From NCBI RefSeq assembly GCF_009830945.1, contig NZ_ML776455.1, forward strand, positions 249,289 through 313,288: 64,000 nt of DNA, given 5' to 3'. Below, piece by piece: positions 8,617 to 21,421 of this stretch. This DNA is from Nocardiopsis sp. FR4 (GTDB lineage: Bacteria > Actinomycetota > Actinomycetes > Streptosporangiales > Streptosporangiaceae). The notes under the pieces are model-generated. The model had not been told where the DNA came from and made no database searches. It was given only the letters and a program-made list of their open reading frames with translations. A program made the translations under genes and the position numbers. Numbering within the stretch: the stretch's first letter is position 1; each line of letters begins with the position of its first letter.

Positions 8617-10194
8617 GTGCGCCCCGACCACCACCCCGCCACCGGCGGCGACCGCGCCACCGTCCACGCGCACCCCACCGCCCCCTGGTGGCGGCGCGTG
8701 CCGCCCCCGAGCGACTGGCGGCCGGGCGTGCTGCTGCGCCCGGGCGGCTGGCGGCTGGGCACCCGCTTCGCGGTGATCTTCGCCCTGGTCGCCGCCCTGG
8801 TCATCGCCCTGGTCGGCACTCTGGCCTACAGCACCGCCGCCGCGCTCATCCGGGCCGACGCCGAGAGCGAGTTCGACAAGACCGTCCGCGAGCTGTCCGA
8901 CGAACTCGTCAGCCTCCACGAGCGGGACGGCACCGCCTTCCACAGACAGGGCCCGTTCCTGTCCGGCCCCAACCTCCAGCTGCAGTTCCTCGGCCCCGAC
9001 GGCAGCAGGACGGTCACCGTGACCGACCCCTCCGAGGTCGTCTTCTTCGGCCCCTCGGACACCGACCTGGAGATCGCGGCGAAGGCGGAGCCCGGGGTCG
9101 TCGACACACGCGAGCAGACCATCGAGGGCCAGGGGTACCGGGTGGCCACGGTCTCCGTCGGCGGCGGCGGAGGAGCCCTCCAGCTCATCCAGGGGCTGTC
9201 CCCCACCGAGCTGATGCTCGACCGGCTCGCCACCCAGATCCTGTGGGCGGGCCTGTTCATCGCCCTGTGCGCGGCCGCCGCGGGCTGGCTGCTGGGCCAC
9301 CGGACCACCGGCCGCCTGGTGCGCCTCACCGACGCCGCGGAGTACGTCAGCTCCACCGGCCGACTCGACCCGGTCGACGCCGGACGCGGCGGCGGGGACC
9401 GGGAGGAGGACCCCGGAAACGACGAGGTGGGCCGCCTGAGCAGCGCCTTCAACGCCATGCTCGCCCGCCTGGCCCGCTCCCAGGACGAACAGCGCCGCCT
9501 CGTCCAGGACGCCGCGCACGAGCTGCGCACGCCGCTGACGAGCCTGTACACCAACGTCCAGGTGCTCGGCCAGGCGGACCGGCTCAGCCCGCGGGCCCGC
9601 GAGAGCCTCATCGAGGACCTGCGCGGGGAGACCCGCGAGCTCACCGCACTCGTCAACGAACTGGTCGGCCTGGCCACCGGAGACCACGAGGACGAGCCGA
9701 GCGGCGCCGTCTCCCTCGCCGAGGTCGCCGAGAGGGTGGCCCGGCGCACCCGCCGCCGCACCGGCCGCGACATCGTCGTGGACGCCGACGACAGCGTGGT
9801 CTGGGGCCGCCCCGGCTCCCTGGAACGCGCGATCGCCAACCCCGTTGAGAACTCGGCCAAGTTCGACCCCGAGGGCACCGCGCCGATCGAGATCCGGGTG
9901 CGCCGGGGGACCGTGGAGGTCCTGGACCGGGGGCCCGGGATCGACCCGGCCGAGCTCGACCACGTCTTCGAGCGCTTCTACCGGTCCGCCTCCGCCCGCG
10001 GACTGCCCGGCTCCGGCCTCGGGTTGTCCATGGTCAGGGACATCGCGCACGCCCACGGCGGCGACGTCTTCGCCCGAAACCGGGAGGGCGGCGGCGCCGC
10101 CATCGGGTTCCGCCTGCCCGTGTTCACCCCGCCGGCCGGGGAGTCCGGGACCGCGGACGACGAGTCCGGAGGCGGGGTCCCCGGAACGGGTTGA
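8617..10194 (+). CDS. Membrane sensor histidine kinase, MprB-like
   Basis: 525 residues from a GTG just after the regulator's stop. TM1 is near 55-75. An extracytoplasmic sensor domain of about 130 residues follows, then TM2 near 210-230, and a HAMP segment with an acidic, Gly-rich insertion. The HisKA box is D-A-A-H-E-L-R-T-P-L near 305, and the HATPase has an N-box (N-P-V-E-N-S-A-K-F) and G-boxes D-R-G-P-G-I and G-S-G-L-G-L. The N-box Pro-Val-Glu replaces the usual Leu-Leu-Asp, but both asparagines remain. It should phosphorylate the upstream regulator. The C-terminal tail of about 25 residues is low-complexity. Confidence 0.87.
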   Translation: MRPDHHPATGGDRATVHAHPTAPWWRRVPPPSDWRPGVLLRPGGWRLGTRFAVIFALVAALVIALVGTLAYSTAAALIRADAESEFDKTVRELSDELVSLHERDGTAFHRQGPFLSGPNLQLQFLGPDGSRTVTVTDPSEVVFFGPSDTDLEIAAKAEPGVVDTREQTIEGQGYRVATVSVGGGGGALQLIQGLSPTELMLDRLATQILWAGLFIALCAAAAGWLLGHRTTGRLVRLTDAAEYVSSTGRLDPVDAGRGGGDREEDPGNDEVGRLSSAFNAMLARLARSQDEQRRLVQDAAHELRTPLTSLYTNVQVLGQADRLSPRARESLIEDLRGETRELTALVNELVGLATGDHEDEPSGAVSLAEVAERVARRTRRRTGRDIVVDADDSVVWGRPGSLERAIANPVENSAKFDPEGTAPIEIRVRRGTVEVLDRGPGIDPAELDHVFERFYRSASARGLPGSGLGLSMVRDIAHAHGGDVFARNREGGGAAIGFRLPVFTPPAGESGTADDESGGGVPGTG

Positions 10195-10269
10195 ACCCCC
10201 GGGGCCGGCCGGGCGCCCGCTCCGGGAACGGTCCCCGCCGGGGCGGTCGCCGCATCCGGGAAGGGGGCC

Positions 10270-11580
10270 TCACACCCGGGCGGAGGCGCCCATCAGGCCC
10301 CCGGCCGCCCCGAACGGCCCGGACGGGACGGCGCCCGCGCGCACGCCGGACACCTCCCGGTAGATCCGCTCGAACCGCTCCAGGGAGTCCTGCAACCGGT
10401 GCCGGGAGGCCATACCCCGGCTGTACACGCCCATCCGCAGCCGCAGGTCCTCGTCGGCGAGCACCGAGTCCAGGCGCGCGGCCAGCTCCTCCGGGCGCCC
10501 GGGCGTGTACAGGTACCCGTTGCGCCCCTCCTCCACCAGGTGCGGCAGCGCCATCGCGTTCGCCGCCACCACCGGCAGGCCGCTCGCCATCGCCTCCAGG
10601 GTCGCGATGCTCTGGAGCTCGGCGGTACCGGCGATGGCCCACACGTCCGCGCACCGGTACACGTCCGGCAGGTCGGCGTGGGCGACGAAGCCCAGGAACA
10701 CCACTCGGTCGGCCACGCCCTCGGCCCGGGCCAGCTCCTCCAGGCGCGCGCGGTGCGAGCCCCGCCCCACCAGCACCAGCTGCGCCCCGTCCGTCCGGGC
10801 CAGCGCGCGCACGATCTCGTCCACGCGCTTCTCCTCGTCCAACCGGCCCACGAACAGCACCGTCGGCCGGTCCGGAACGCCCAGCCGGGCACGCAGCCGC
10901 GCCCGGCCCGCCGCCGCCTCCAGCGGACTGAACCGGGCCAGGTCGATCCCGCACGAGACCGGTTCGACCGGGCGGGCGAAGCCCTGCTCGCGCAGCAGGC
11001 GTGCCGCGGCCGGGGTCGGCGTGGTCACGTGCTCGGTCCGGGACAGCACCGCGCCCAGGTCCCACCAGGCCAGCCGGGCCGCGTGTGGGCGCAGCGGCCC
11101 GGGCACGTGCACGTAGTCGAACAGGTTCTCCGGCATGAAGTGGTTGGTGGCGATCACCGGGACGCCGCGGGCGCGTGCGGCCGAGGCCAGCATGCGCCCG
11201 ACCAGGAAGTGGTTCTGGATGTGCACGGCGTCCGGTCGCAGGCGCTCCAGGAGCCGGTCCAGGTGGCCGCGCACGCCCAGCGGGAGCGCGAGCCGCACGC
11301 TGTCGTGGACCAGCGAGGACACCGAGCGGAGCCGGTGCTCGACCACGCCGTCCCGCTCCGCCGTGTACGGCCCGCCCGTGGGGGAGGGGCACACCACGTG
11401 CACGCGCGCGCCGCGCTCGGCCAGCCCGCGGGCCAGGCGCGCGGTGAAGTAGGCGGCTCCGTTCACGTCGGGCGGGTAGGTGTCGGTGCCGATCAGCACC
11501 CGTGTGCGGGGCCGGGCACCGGGGACCGGCTCGGGAGGGGGAGCCAGTGCGGGGGAGGGGGGAGCGAAGGAGGTGGACAT
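10270..11580 (-). CDS. GT4-family glycosyltransferase (MgtA/PimB-like mannosyltransferase type)
   Basis: 436 residues from an ATG at 11580 with agga 9 nt upstream; a longer frame to 11748 adds unconvincing Arg/Pro-rich sequence. A GT-B fold is indicated by an N-terminal G-T-D-T-Y-P-P-D-V-N-G acceptor loop, H-I-Q-N-H-F in the middle, a P-V-S-C-G-I-D linker, F-V-G-R-L-D-E-E-K-R, and a retaining-enzyme motif (E-L-Q-S-I-A-T-L-E-A-M-A) near residue 355. Related actinobacterial enzymes transfer mannose from GDP-mannose to glycolipids or phosphatidylinositol mannosides. It sits between the two-component system and the HtrA gene on the opposite strand. A 290-nt upstream gap contains GTTCACC-like repeats. 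The sugar and acceptor are not determined. Confidence 0.8.
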   Translation of the reverse strand: MSTSFAPPSPALAPPPEPVPGARPRTRVLIGTDTYPPDVNGAAYFTARLARGLAERGARVHVVCPSPTGGPYTAERDGVVEHRLRSVSSLVHDSVRLALPLGVRGHLDRLLERLRPDAVHIQNHFLVGRMLASAARARGVPVIATNHFMPENLFDYVHVPGPLRPHAARLAWWDLGAVLSRTEHVTTPTPAAARLLREQGFARPVEPVSCGIDLARFSPLEAAAGRARLRARLGVPDRPTVLFVGRLDEEKRVDEIVRALARTDGAQLVLVGRGSHRARLEELARAEGVADRVVFLGFVAHADLPDVYRCADVWAIAGTAELQSIATLEAMASGLPVVAANAMALPHLVEEGRNGYLYTPGRPEELAARLDSVLADEDLRLRMGVYSRGMASRHRLQDSLERFERIYREVSGVRAGAVPSGPFGAAGGLMGASARV

Positions 11581-11710
11581 GGACGGGTTCTCCTGGGCTG
11601 TCGGGGCGCCGCGTACGCCCGAGTGTGGACTGCCCGCGTTGACCGCCGCCGACCTTGCGGTGACCGCCGGGCGACCGCTGAGGTAGCACCGGGGACGGGG
11701 GGAGGCGGGC

Positions 11711-11752
11711 GGTGTCACCCGGCGTTCACCCCGGGTGCCGGTGTTCACCCGG
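11711..11752. promoter_or_regulatory. Tandem TCACC repeats (PHO-box-like or OmpR-type site) upstream of GT4 gene
   Basis: GGTGTCACCCG (11711-11721) and GCGTTCACCCC (11722-11732) are adjacent 11-nt units close to the actinomycete PHO-box unit GGTTCACCCGG. A third GTTCACC lies at 11744-11750, out of phase. They lie 131-172 nt upstream of the minus-strand glycosyltransferase start. The same half-site shape (nTnTCACC, 3-nt spacer) also resembles the repeats upstream of the OmpR-type regulator, so PhoP and the local regulator are both candidates. Confidence 0.35.
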
Positions 11753-11870
11753 ACCGGGGCGCGGCCCGCTCCGGCCCCGGGCTCCCGCGCGGCGAGGGGG
11801 CGGCCCCGGGCCGAAGCCCGGGACCGCCCCCGGAGCCGCCGTCGCGGCCGGACCCGCCGACGAGGCGGGC

Positions 11871-13550
11871 TCAGTCGCCCCCGTCCTCGTTCTGGGCCGA
11901 GGTGGCGCTCTGCTCGCCGAGGGTCACCGTCACCTCCTCGGGGGAGCCGCTGCCGCCCGGCAGCACCCCCAGGGCCACCTCCTCGCCGGGCTGGCGGACG
12001 CGGATCTGGGCGATCAGCTCGTCCGGGGTGGAGACCTGCTCGCCGTCCACGGACACCACCACGTCACCGGGGCTGATCCCGGCCTCGTCCGCCGCACCGC
12101 CCCTGGTCACGTCCACGATCTCCGCGCCCCCCACCCGCGAGTTGGTGATGGTGGCCTCGATCGCCGGGTAGCTCGCGCTGCCGTCCTCGATCAGCTGCTC
12201 CGCGATCGGGCTCACCTGGTTGATCGGGATGGCGAAGCCCAGGCCCACCGAACCGCTCTCCTGTGAGATGCTCGCGATCGCGGTGTTGATCCCGATCACC
12301 TCGCCGTTCATGTTCACCAGCGGACCGCCCGAGTTGCCCGGGTTGATCGCCGCGTCCGTCTGGATCGCGTTGATCACCGTGGAGGTCTGCCCGTTGCCGC
12401 TCTCGGTCGCCCCCGTGTTCACGGGCCGGTTCAGCGCGCTGACCACGCCCGTGGTCACCGTGCCGCTCAGCCCCAGCGGGGAGCCGATCGCGACCACGTT
12501 CGCGCCGACGCCGACCTGGTCGGAGTCGCCGAGCGTGGCCGGGACGAGGTCGCCCCGCCCCTCGGCCTTGATCACCGCGATGTCGGAGACCGGGTCCGAG
12601 CCCAGGATCTCGGCGCGCGCGGAGGTCCCGTCGTTGAACAGCACCTCCAGGGCGCCGCCCTGGGCCGCGCCCACCACGTGGGCGTTGGTCAGGATCTGGC
12701 CGTCGGAGGAGATGATGACGCCGCTGCCGCTGCCGCTGCCGGTCTCGATGGACACCACGCTGGGCAGGACCGTCTCGGCGACGTCGCCGACGGCGCCCTG
12801 GGTGGCAGTGCCGCCCGTCTGCCCGTCGAGTGAGCTGATGGGCCCGCTCAGCCCGTTGGGGAACAGGTAGGCGGTGCCCAGGGCCGTCGCCGGGCCCACG
12901 ATCAGGCTCGTGATCAGGGCGGTCACCGCGGCCAGGGTCACGACCTTGCCGGAGCCGCGCCCGCGCTCCCGTGCGGGGGGCGGGCCTCCGTAGGGATGAC
13001 CGCCGAACGGGGGCTGGCCGCCCGTGTCCCCCGGTCCTCCCGGACCACCGGGCCCGCCGTATCCGCCCGCCCCGAAGGCCCCGCCGCCCCCGTAGTGCGG
13101 CTGGCCCGGGTAGGCGCCACCGGAACCGCCCGGGGCGCCCGGCCCGTGCGGACCGCCCTGCCCCGGGGGGACGTGGCCGCCCTGGTGGGCGGCGAACTGC
13201 TCGTGCTGACCGCTGACCGGGGCGCCGTAACCGGCCCCGGGCGGCGGGAAGGTGTAGGAGGCGCGCTCGGGGTCGTTGGGCCCGGTGGCCCAGCGCGGCG
13301 GGTTCTGCGCGGGCGCGAAGCCGGGGCCGGGGCCGGTGCCCGCGGACTCCGGCTCGGCCGCTCCGCCCGGATGGTCGCCGTAAGCGGCCCCGCCTCCGTC
13401 CGCGGCCCCCTCGGCGGCGGAGGAGTCCGCCCCGGTGGTGCTGGGCGTGCCCGCCGAACGGTCGGCGGGCTCGGCGGGACGGTGTCCGGGATACCCGTTC
13501 CCGGCCGCGGTACCGGGCTCGGTACCTGCACTCGGTTCGTTGGCGTTCAA
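11871..13550 (-). CDS. HtrA/DegP-like membrane-anchored serine protease with PDZ domain (PepD-like)
   Basis: 559 residues. Residues 1 to about 195 are cytosolic, Pro/Gly-rich and low-complexity. One transmembrane segment follows near 200-225. The trypsin-like domain has the catalytic triad in T-N-A-H-V-V, S-D-I-A-V-I and G-N-S-G-G-P-L, and a PDZ domain (about 460-545) carries the G-I-S-P-G-D-V-V pattern. Such proteases degrade or refold damaged extracytoplasmic proteins. In mycobacteria the equivalent pepD gene is controlled by MprAB. Direct repeats matching those upstream of the local regulator lie 60-80 nt upstream of this start, supporting the same link here. Confidence 0.9.
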   Translation of the reverse strand: MNANEPSAGTEPGTAAGNGYPGHRPAEPADRSAGTPSTTGADSSAAEGAADGGGAAYGDHPGGAAEPESAGTGPGPGFAPAQNPPRWATGPNDPERASYTFPPPGAGYGAPVSGQHEQFAAHQGGHVPPGQGGPHGPGAPGGSGGAYPGQPHYGGGGAFGAGGYGGPGGPGGPGDTGGQPPFGGHPYGGPPPARERGRGSGKVVTLAAVTALITSLIVGPATALGTAYLFPNGLSGPISSLDGQTGGTATQGAVGDVAETVLPSVVSIETGSGSGSGVIISSDGQILTNAHVVGAAQGGALEVLFNDGTSARAEILGSDPVSDIAVIKAEGRGDLVPATLGDSDQVGVGANVVAIGSPLGLSGTVTTGVVSALNRPVNTGATESGNGQTSTVINAIQTDAAINPGNSGGPLVNMNGEVIGINTAIASISQESGSVGLGFAIPINQVSPIAEQLIEDGSASYPAIEATITNSRVGGAEIVDVTRGGAADEAGISPGDVVVSVDGEQVSTPDELIAQIRVRQPGEEVALGVLPGGSGSPEEVTVTLGEQSATSAQNEDGGD

Positions 13551-13609
13551 CGCGTCCTCCGGCTGACGGGGCGATGTTCTCAGTGACGTGGTCCATCATG
13601 CGCCGCATG

Positions 13610-13628
13610 GGTTAGAACAGGGTGAGAG
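13610..13628 (-). promoter_or_regulatory. Direct repeats upstream of HtrA gene, matching those of the OmpR-type regulator
   Basis: On the minus strand CTCTCACC (13628-13621) is followed after 3 nt by TTCTAACC (13617-13610). The first half-site plus its spacer (CTCTCACCCTG) is identical over 11 nt to 7881-7891 in front of the response regulator gene. The pair lies 60 nt upstream of the HtrA start codon, an activator-compatible position. A shared regulator is inferred. Confidence 0.5.
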
Positions 13629-13809
13629 CCCGATATACCAGGGTTTCGAGTCCCCTCGGCCCCGGGACGTCCGGCTCCGGGGCCGAACCCCCCGTGCGAA
13701 GCCTGGGCCCGTCCTCCCGGCTCGAACCGCCGTCTGCGCGCTATACGGCACAATGTCCGGAAACGATACCGTGTCGACGCCAAAGCGAGACACTGGAGAA
13801 GAGCCGACC

Positions 13810-14415
13810 TTGATCAAGATCGTGCTGGCCGACGACGAACACCTCGTCAGGGGGGCCCTCGCCGCCCTCCTCGGCCTGGAGGAGGACCTGGAGGTCGTGG
13901 CCGAGGTCGGCCGCGGGGACGAGGTGGTCGACGCGGTCCTGCGGCACGGCGCCGCCATCGCCGTCCTGGACATCGAGATGCCCGGCGGCACCGGGCTGGA
14001 GGTCGCGGCCCGGCTGCGCGAGAGCGCCCCCGACTGCGGTGTCCTCATCCTCACCAGCTTCGGCCGCCCCGGCTACCTGCGCCGGGCGCTGGCCTCGGGC
14101 GCGCGCGGCTTCCTCGCCAAGGACGCCCCGGTCGAGCAGCTCGCCGGGGCCGTCCGCCGCGTCCACCGGGGCGGGCGCTACATCGACACCGACCTGGCCG
14201 CCGCGGCCATGACCGGCGGGGAGAGCCCGCTCACCGACCGGGAGACCGAGGTGCTGCGCGCCGCCTCCGACGGCGCCACCGTCGCCCGCATCGCCGCGGC
14301 CCTCCACCTGACCCAGGGCACCGTGCGCAACTACCTCTCCAACGCCATCAGCAAGACCGGCGCCGACAACCGCATGTCCGCCATCCGCACCGCCCAGGAC
14401 ATGGGCTGGCTCTGA
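13810..14415 (+). CDS. NarL/FixJ-family response regulator (DesR-like), orphan
   Basis: 201 residues using a TTG start that places ggagaa 9 nt upstream and yields the usual short N-terminus before the first receiver strand (I-K-I-V-L-A-D-D-E). An ATG at 13753 is an alternative. The receiver Asp is in A-V-L-D-I-E-M-P near residue 54, Thr/Ser in I-L-T-S-F, and Lys in F-L-A-K-D. The LuxR-type helix-turn-helix at the end has L-T-D-R-E-T-E-V-L and N-Y-L-S-N-A-I-S-K. Length and sequence resemble DesR, the membrane-fluidity regulator. No histidine kinase is adjacent, so its partner is elsewhere or it responds to the kinases of the neighbouring island. Confidence 0.82.
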   Translation: MIKIVLADDEHLVRGALAALLGLEEDLEVVAEVGRGDEVVDAVLRHGAAIAVLDIEMPGGTGLEVAARLRESAPDCGVLILTSFGRPGYLRRALASGARGFLAKDAPVEQLAGAVRRVHRGGRYIDTDLAAAAMTGGESPLTDRETEVLRAASDGATVARIAAALHLTQGTVRNYLSNAISKTGADNRMSAIRTAQDMGWL

Positions 14416-14457
14416 ACCGTGCCCTCCCCGGGCGGCCGCCCCGCCCGGACCATCGGG

Positions 14458-16674
14458 TCAGAGGAAGCGCAGCACCAGCATCGCGGTGTCGTCGCTGCGC
14501 CCGCCCGGGGCGTACTCCTCCAGCTCCCGGTCGATCCGGCTGATCACCGCCTGGGCGGTCAGTCCGGCGCACCCGGAGAAGATCCGCTCCAGACCCTCGT
14601 CGCCGAGCATGTCGCTGTTGTTGCGCCGCTCGGTCACGCCGTCGGTCACCGCCAGGACCACCTCGCCCGGCCGGATGTCCACGTTCTCGGTCGTGAACCC
14701 CACGTCCTCGAACGCGCCCAGCAGCGGCTGCGAGGTGCCGAACGAGGTCACCTCGCCCTTCTGGTTGAGCCGCATCGGCAGCGGGTGCCCGGCGGAGACC
14801 ATCCGCAGCCGCATCCCGCCCTCGCCGTCGGTGGCCGGGGTCATCTCCCCGTACAGCATCGTCAGGAACCGGGTCGAGGTGTTCTCGTCCAGGATCGCCA
14901 TGTTCAGCCGCTGCATGATGTGCGAGGGCGTGAAGCCCTCCTTGGCCAGCGCCCGAAGCGTGTGCCGGGCCAGCCCGGTCACGGCCGCCGCCTCCGGGCC
15001 CGTGCCGCACACGTCCCCGATCGCGAAGCACCAGCGCCCGCTCGCCGCGAACACGTCGTAGAAGTCCCCGCCGACCACGTTGCGCTCGTCGGCCGGACGG
15101 TAGAACACCGCGTGGTCCACCCGTGGGATCACCGGCTCCTTCTCCTTGGCGGGAAGGAGGCTGCGCTGCAGAGCCTCGCTCATCGCCAGCTGCTTCTCGT
15201 GCAGCCGGGCGTTCTCCATCGCCGACGCCACCCGGCGGCTGAGGTCGTCGGCGACGTCCACCTCCTCGCGGGTGAAGTCGTCCGTCTCGTTCTTGCCGAT
15301 CGTCATCCGCCCCAGCGCGCGCCCGTGCGCCACCAGGGGGATGCTGATCGCCGGGCCGCTCGCCAGCTCGCGGATCAGCTGCTCGTCCAGCCCCTCCTTG
15401 GCCAGCTCGGCCGGGGACCACAGCGGCTGCGGCTGGCGCTGCTCGCGCGGCGGCAGGCCGGTCAGCAGCGCCCGCAGGATGTCGTTGTAGTTCTCGTCGC
15501 TGTGCACCACGTGCGTCAGCTGGGAGGCGCCCATCTCGTTGACGGTCTCGACCGCGCACCAGCGCCCCAGCCGGGAGGTGATCAGCTGCGCGGCCAGCGC
15601 ACCCGTCATCCGCTCGTCCAGGGTGCCCGCCAGCAGGTCGCTCGCCTCCGCCAGGAAGCTCAGCGAGGCCCGCCTGCTCAGCTCCACCTCCGCCAGGCGG
15701 GCGCGCTCCACCGGCAGCGCGATCAGGTCCGCGCCCTCCTGGAGCCGCTTGGCCGCCGAGGGGCCGAAGTGCCGGGCCCGCCGGGAGGCCACCCCCAGCA
15801 GGCCGGTCACCCGACCGTCCACGATCAGCGGGGCCGTCACCAGCGAGCGCATCCCCGCGCGGGAGAGCCTGCCCCGGCCCGTGCGGGCCAGCATCAGGTC
15901 GTCGTTGATCACCGCGCCCGGCTCCGGCGCCGCCGAGGGGAAGATCTCCTCGGTGCGCACCCGCAGGGAACGCCACTGCGCGCCGCCCGAGGTCAGGCCG
16001 ACCGCGGCGCGCACCTCCCACATGGTCTCGTCGGGGGTGGCCAGGGTGATGTAGGCGGCGTCCCCGCCCAGCGCCGTGGCGGCGTACTCCACGGTGCGCT
16101 CCAGCAGCTGCGGAAGCCGCAGGCGCGCGCTCAGCGCGGCGTCCAGCGGCGCCCACGGAGAGGGGCGGCCGGGGCGCCTGGACCGCGAGGCGTTCCTGCG
16201 GGCCGGGGGAGACTCCAACGACGGCCGCTGCCCGGAGGCGTCCTCGATCCGGAACCACACGGCCTTGTCCTCGCGCCCGTAGCTGACGCCCCAGCTCGAC
16301 GCGATCGCCGACGCCAGGGCCAGGCCCAGGCCGCCGCCGCGCCCGTTCTCCCGGGCCGCGGAGGCCTCCACCGACAGCGGTCCGGCCTGCGGCACCGCCC
16401 GCTCGGGCGCGGAGTCGGTCACCATGACCTCGGTGGACCCCTCGCCCCGGCGCACGGCCACCTCCAGGGCCGACCTCGCGTGGATGACGGCGTTGGTCAC
16501 CAGTTCGCTCACCAGCAGGATCACGTCGTCGAGGGGAGCGGACACACCCCACGACAGAAGGGTGTCGTGAACGAACTCGCGGGCCGCCGCCGCGGTCTCC
16601 GGGGCGGGAGGGAACTCTTGTCGAGCGACCTTCAACGCGTCTTGTGCTGGCAAGCCGTCGGTGTCCTTCGTCAC
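14458..16674 (-). CDS. osaC: OsaC-like anti-sigma kinase / GAF / SpoIIE phosphatase
   Basis: 738 residues from a GTG at 16674; the frame runs to 16884, but that extension is Arg/Pro-rich and looks non-coding. Residues 20-150 are an RsbW-like HATPase (E-L-V-T-N-A-V-I-H-A and G-R-G-G-G-L-G-L-A). Two GAF-like domains lie at about 190-340 and 345-490. A SpoIIE/PP2C phosphatase forms the C-terminal 220 residues (G-G-D-F-Y-D-V-F, G-D-V-C-G-T-G, T-D-G-V-T-E, R-S-D-D-T-A). Kinase and phosphatase of a partner-switch are thus in one chain. It is divergent from osaA-osaB homologues exactly as in Streptomyces coelicolor, where OsaC modulates SigB after osmotic shock. The name rests on domains plus this order. 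Confidence 0.8.
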   Translation of the reverse strand: MTKDTDGLPAQDALKVARQEFPPAPETAAAAREFVHDTLLSWGVSAPLDDVILLVSELVTNAVIHARSALEVAVRRGEGSTEVMVTDSAPERAVPQAGPLSVEASAARENGRGGGLGLALASAIASSWGVSYGREDKAVWFRIEDASGQRPSLESPPARRNASRSRRPGRPSPWAPLDAALSARLRLPQLLERTVEYAATALGGDAAYITLATPDETMWEVRAAVGLTSGGAQWRSLRVRTEEIFPSAAPEPGAVINDDLMLARTGRGRLSRAGMRSLVTAPLIVDGRVTGLLGVASRRARHFGPSAAKRLQEGADLIALPVERARLAEVELSRRASLSFLAEASDLLAGTLDERMTGALAAQLITSRLGRWCAVETVNEMGASQLTHVVHSDENYNDILRALLTGLPPREQRQPQPLWSPAELAKEGLDEQLIRELASGPAISIPLVAHGRALGRMTIGKNETDDFTREEVDVADDLSRRVASAMENARLHEKQLAMSEALQRSLLPAKEKEPVIPRVDHAVFYRPADERNVVGGDFYDVFAASGRWCFAIGDVCGTGPEAAAVTGLARHTLRALAKEGFTPSHIMQRLNMAILDENTSTRFLTMLYGEMTPATDGEGGMRLRMVSAGHPLPMRLNQKGEVTSFGTSQPLLGAFEDVGFTTENVDIRPGEVVLAVTDGVTERRNNSDMLGDEGLERIFSGCAGLTAQAVISRIDRELEEYAPGGRSDDTAMLVLRFL

Positions 16675-17083
16675 TGGGTGCGTGCGCGGGAAGCGGTGGT
16701 CAGTGCCACGATACGCGTGCTGTCGAGGTCGGCGCCGCCCGAAGCGGCGTTCGGGCGGCCGGGAGCCGGACGGCCGCGCGACCGGTCCACGGCGGCCCCG
16801 GGAGCACCACGGCGCCACCCGGCACCCGCGGGGGCGCCGTACCCGGGCGACCACCGTCTGTGCGACCGTGGGGAACATCGCCAACCCTCCTGTGCAGGTC
16901 GGCTTGGCCGGTTAGTGTAAGTCACCGACACATCCGCTTCTTTCGGGTGGTTCCCCGCACGGGTAGCGTGACGGGGTGTCACCAGGGGTACGCGGTCACG
17001 ACCGCCTACCCCCGTTTCCGTGCCCGCCGACGGGGCCGGACCGAGGGAGCCGAGGTGGCAGAGCAGGCTGAGAAGGGGGTTCG
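16675..17083. other. 409-nt divergent intergenic region between osaC-like and osaA-like genes
   Basis: No convincing gene. The left half is G+C-rich and extends the osaC frame without coding character. The right half holds a SigB-type promoter candidate (16966-16991) and a shorter GGGTAG at 16961. The central stretch around 16905-16935 is less G+C-rich and is the best place for the osaC-like promoter, but I could not define its boxes. Confidence 0.5.
16966..16991 (+). promoter_or_regulatory. Candidate SigB-type promoter for osaA-osaB
   Basis: GCGT (16966-16969), a 16-nt spacer and GGGTAC (16986-16991) fit the Streptomyces SigB consensus GNNT-N14-16-GGGTAC/T. The site ends 92 nt before the hybrid-kinase ATG. 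The -35 is weakly defined, so this alone could be chance; the gene context makes it worth testing. Confidence 0.35.
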
Positions 17084-21415
<4,332 letters not shown>

Positions 21416-21421
21416 CCCGAA

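Noticed and set aside
13588..13809. N-terminal extension of the DesR-like regulator
   Set aside because: The added 74 residues are unlike the family and cover the intergenic region containing the HtrA repeats; TTG at 13810 gives a standard receiver N-terminus.
16961..16966. GGGTAG as a second SigB-type -10 upstream of osaA
   Set aside because: No properly spaced -35.
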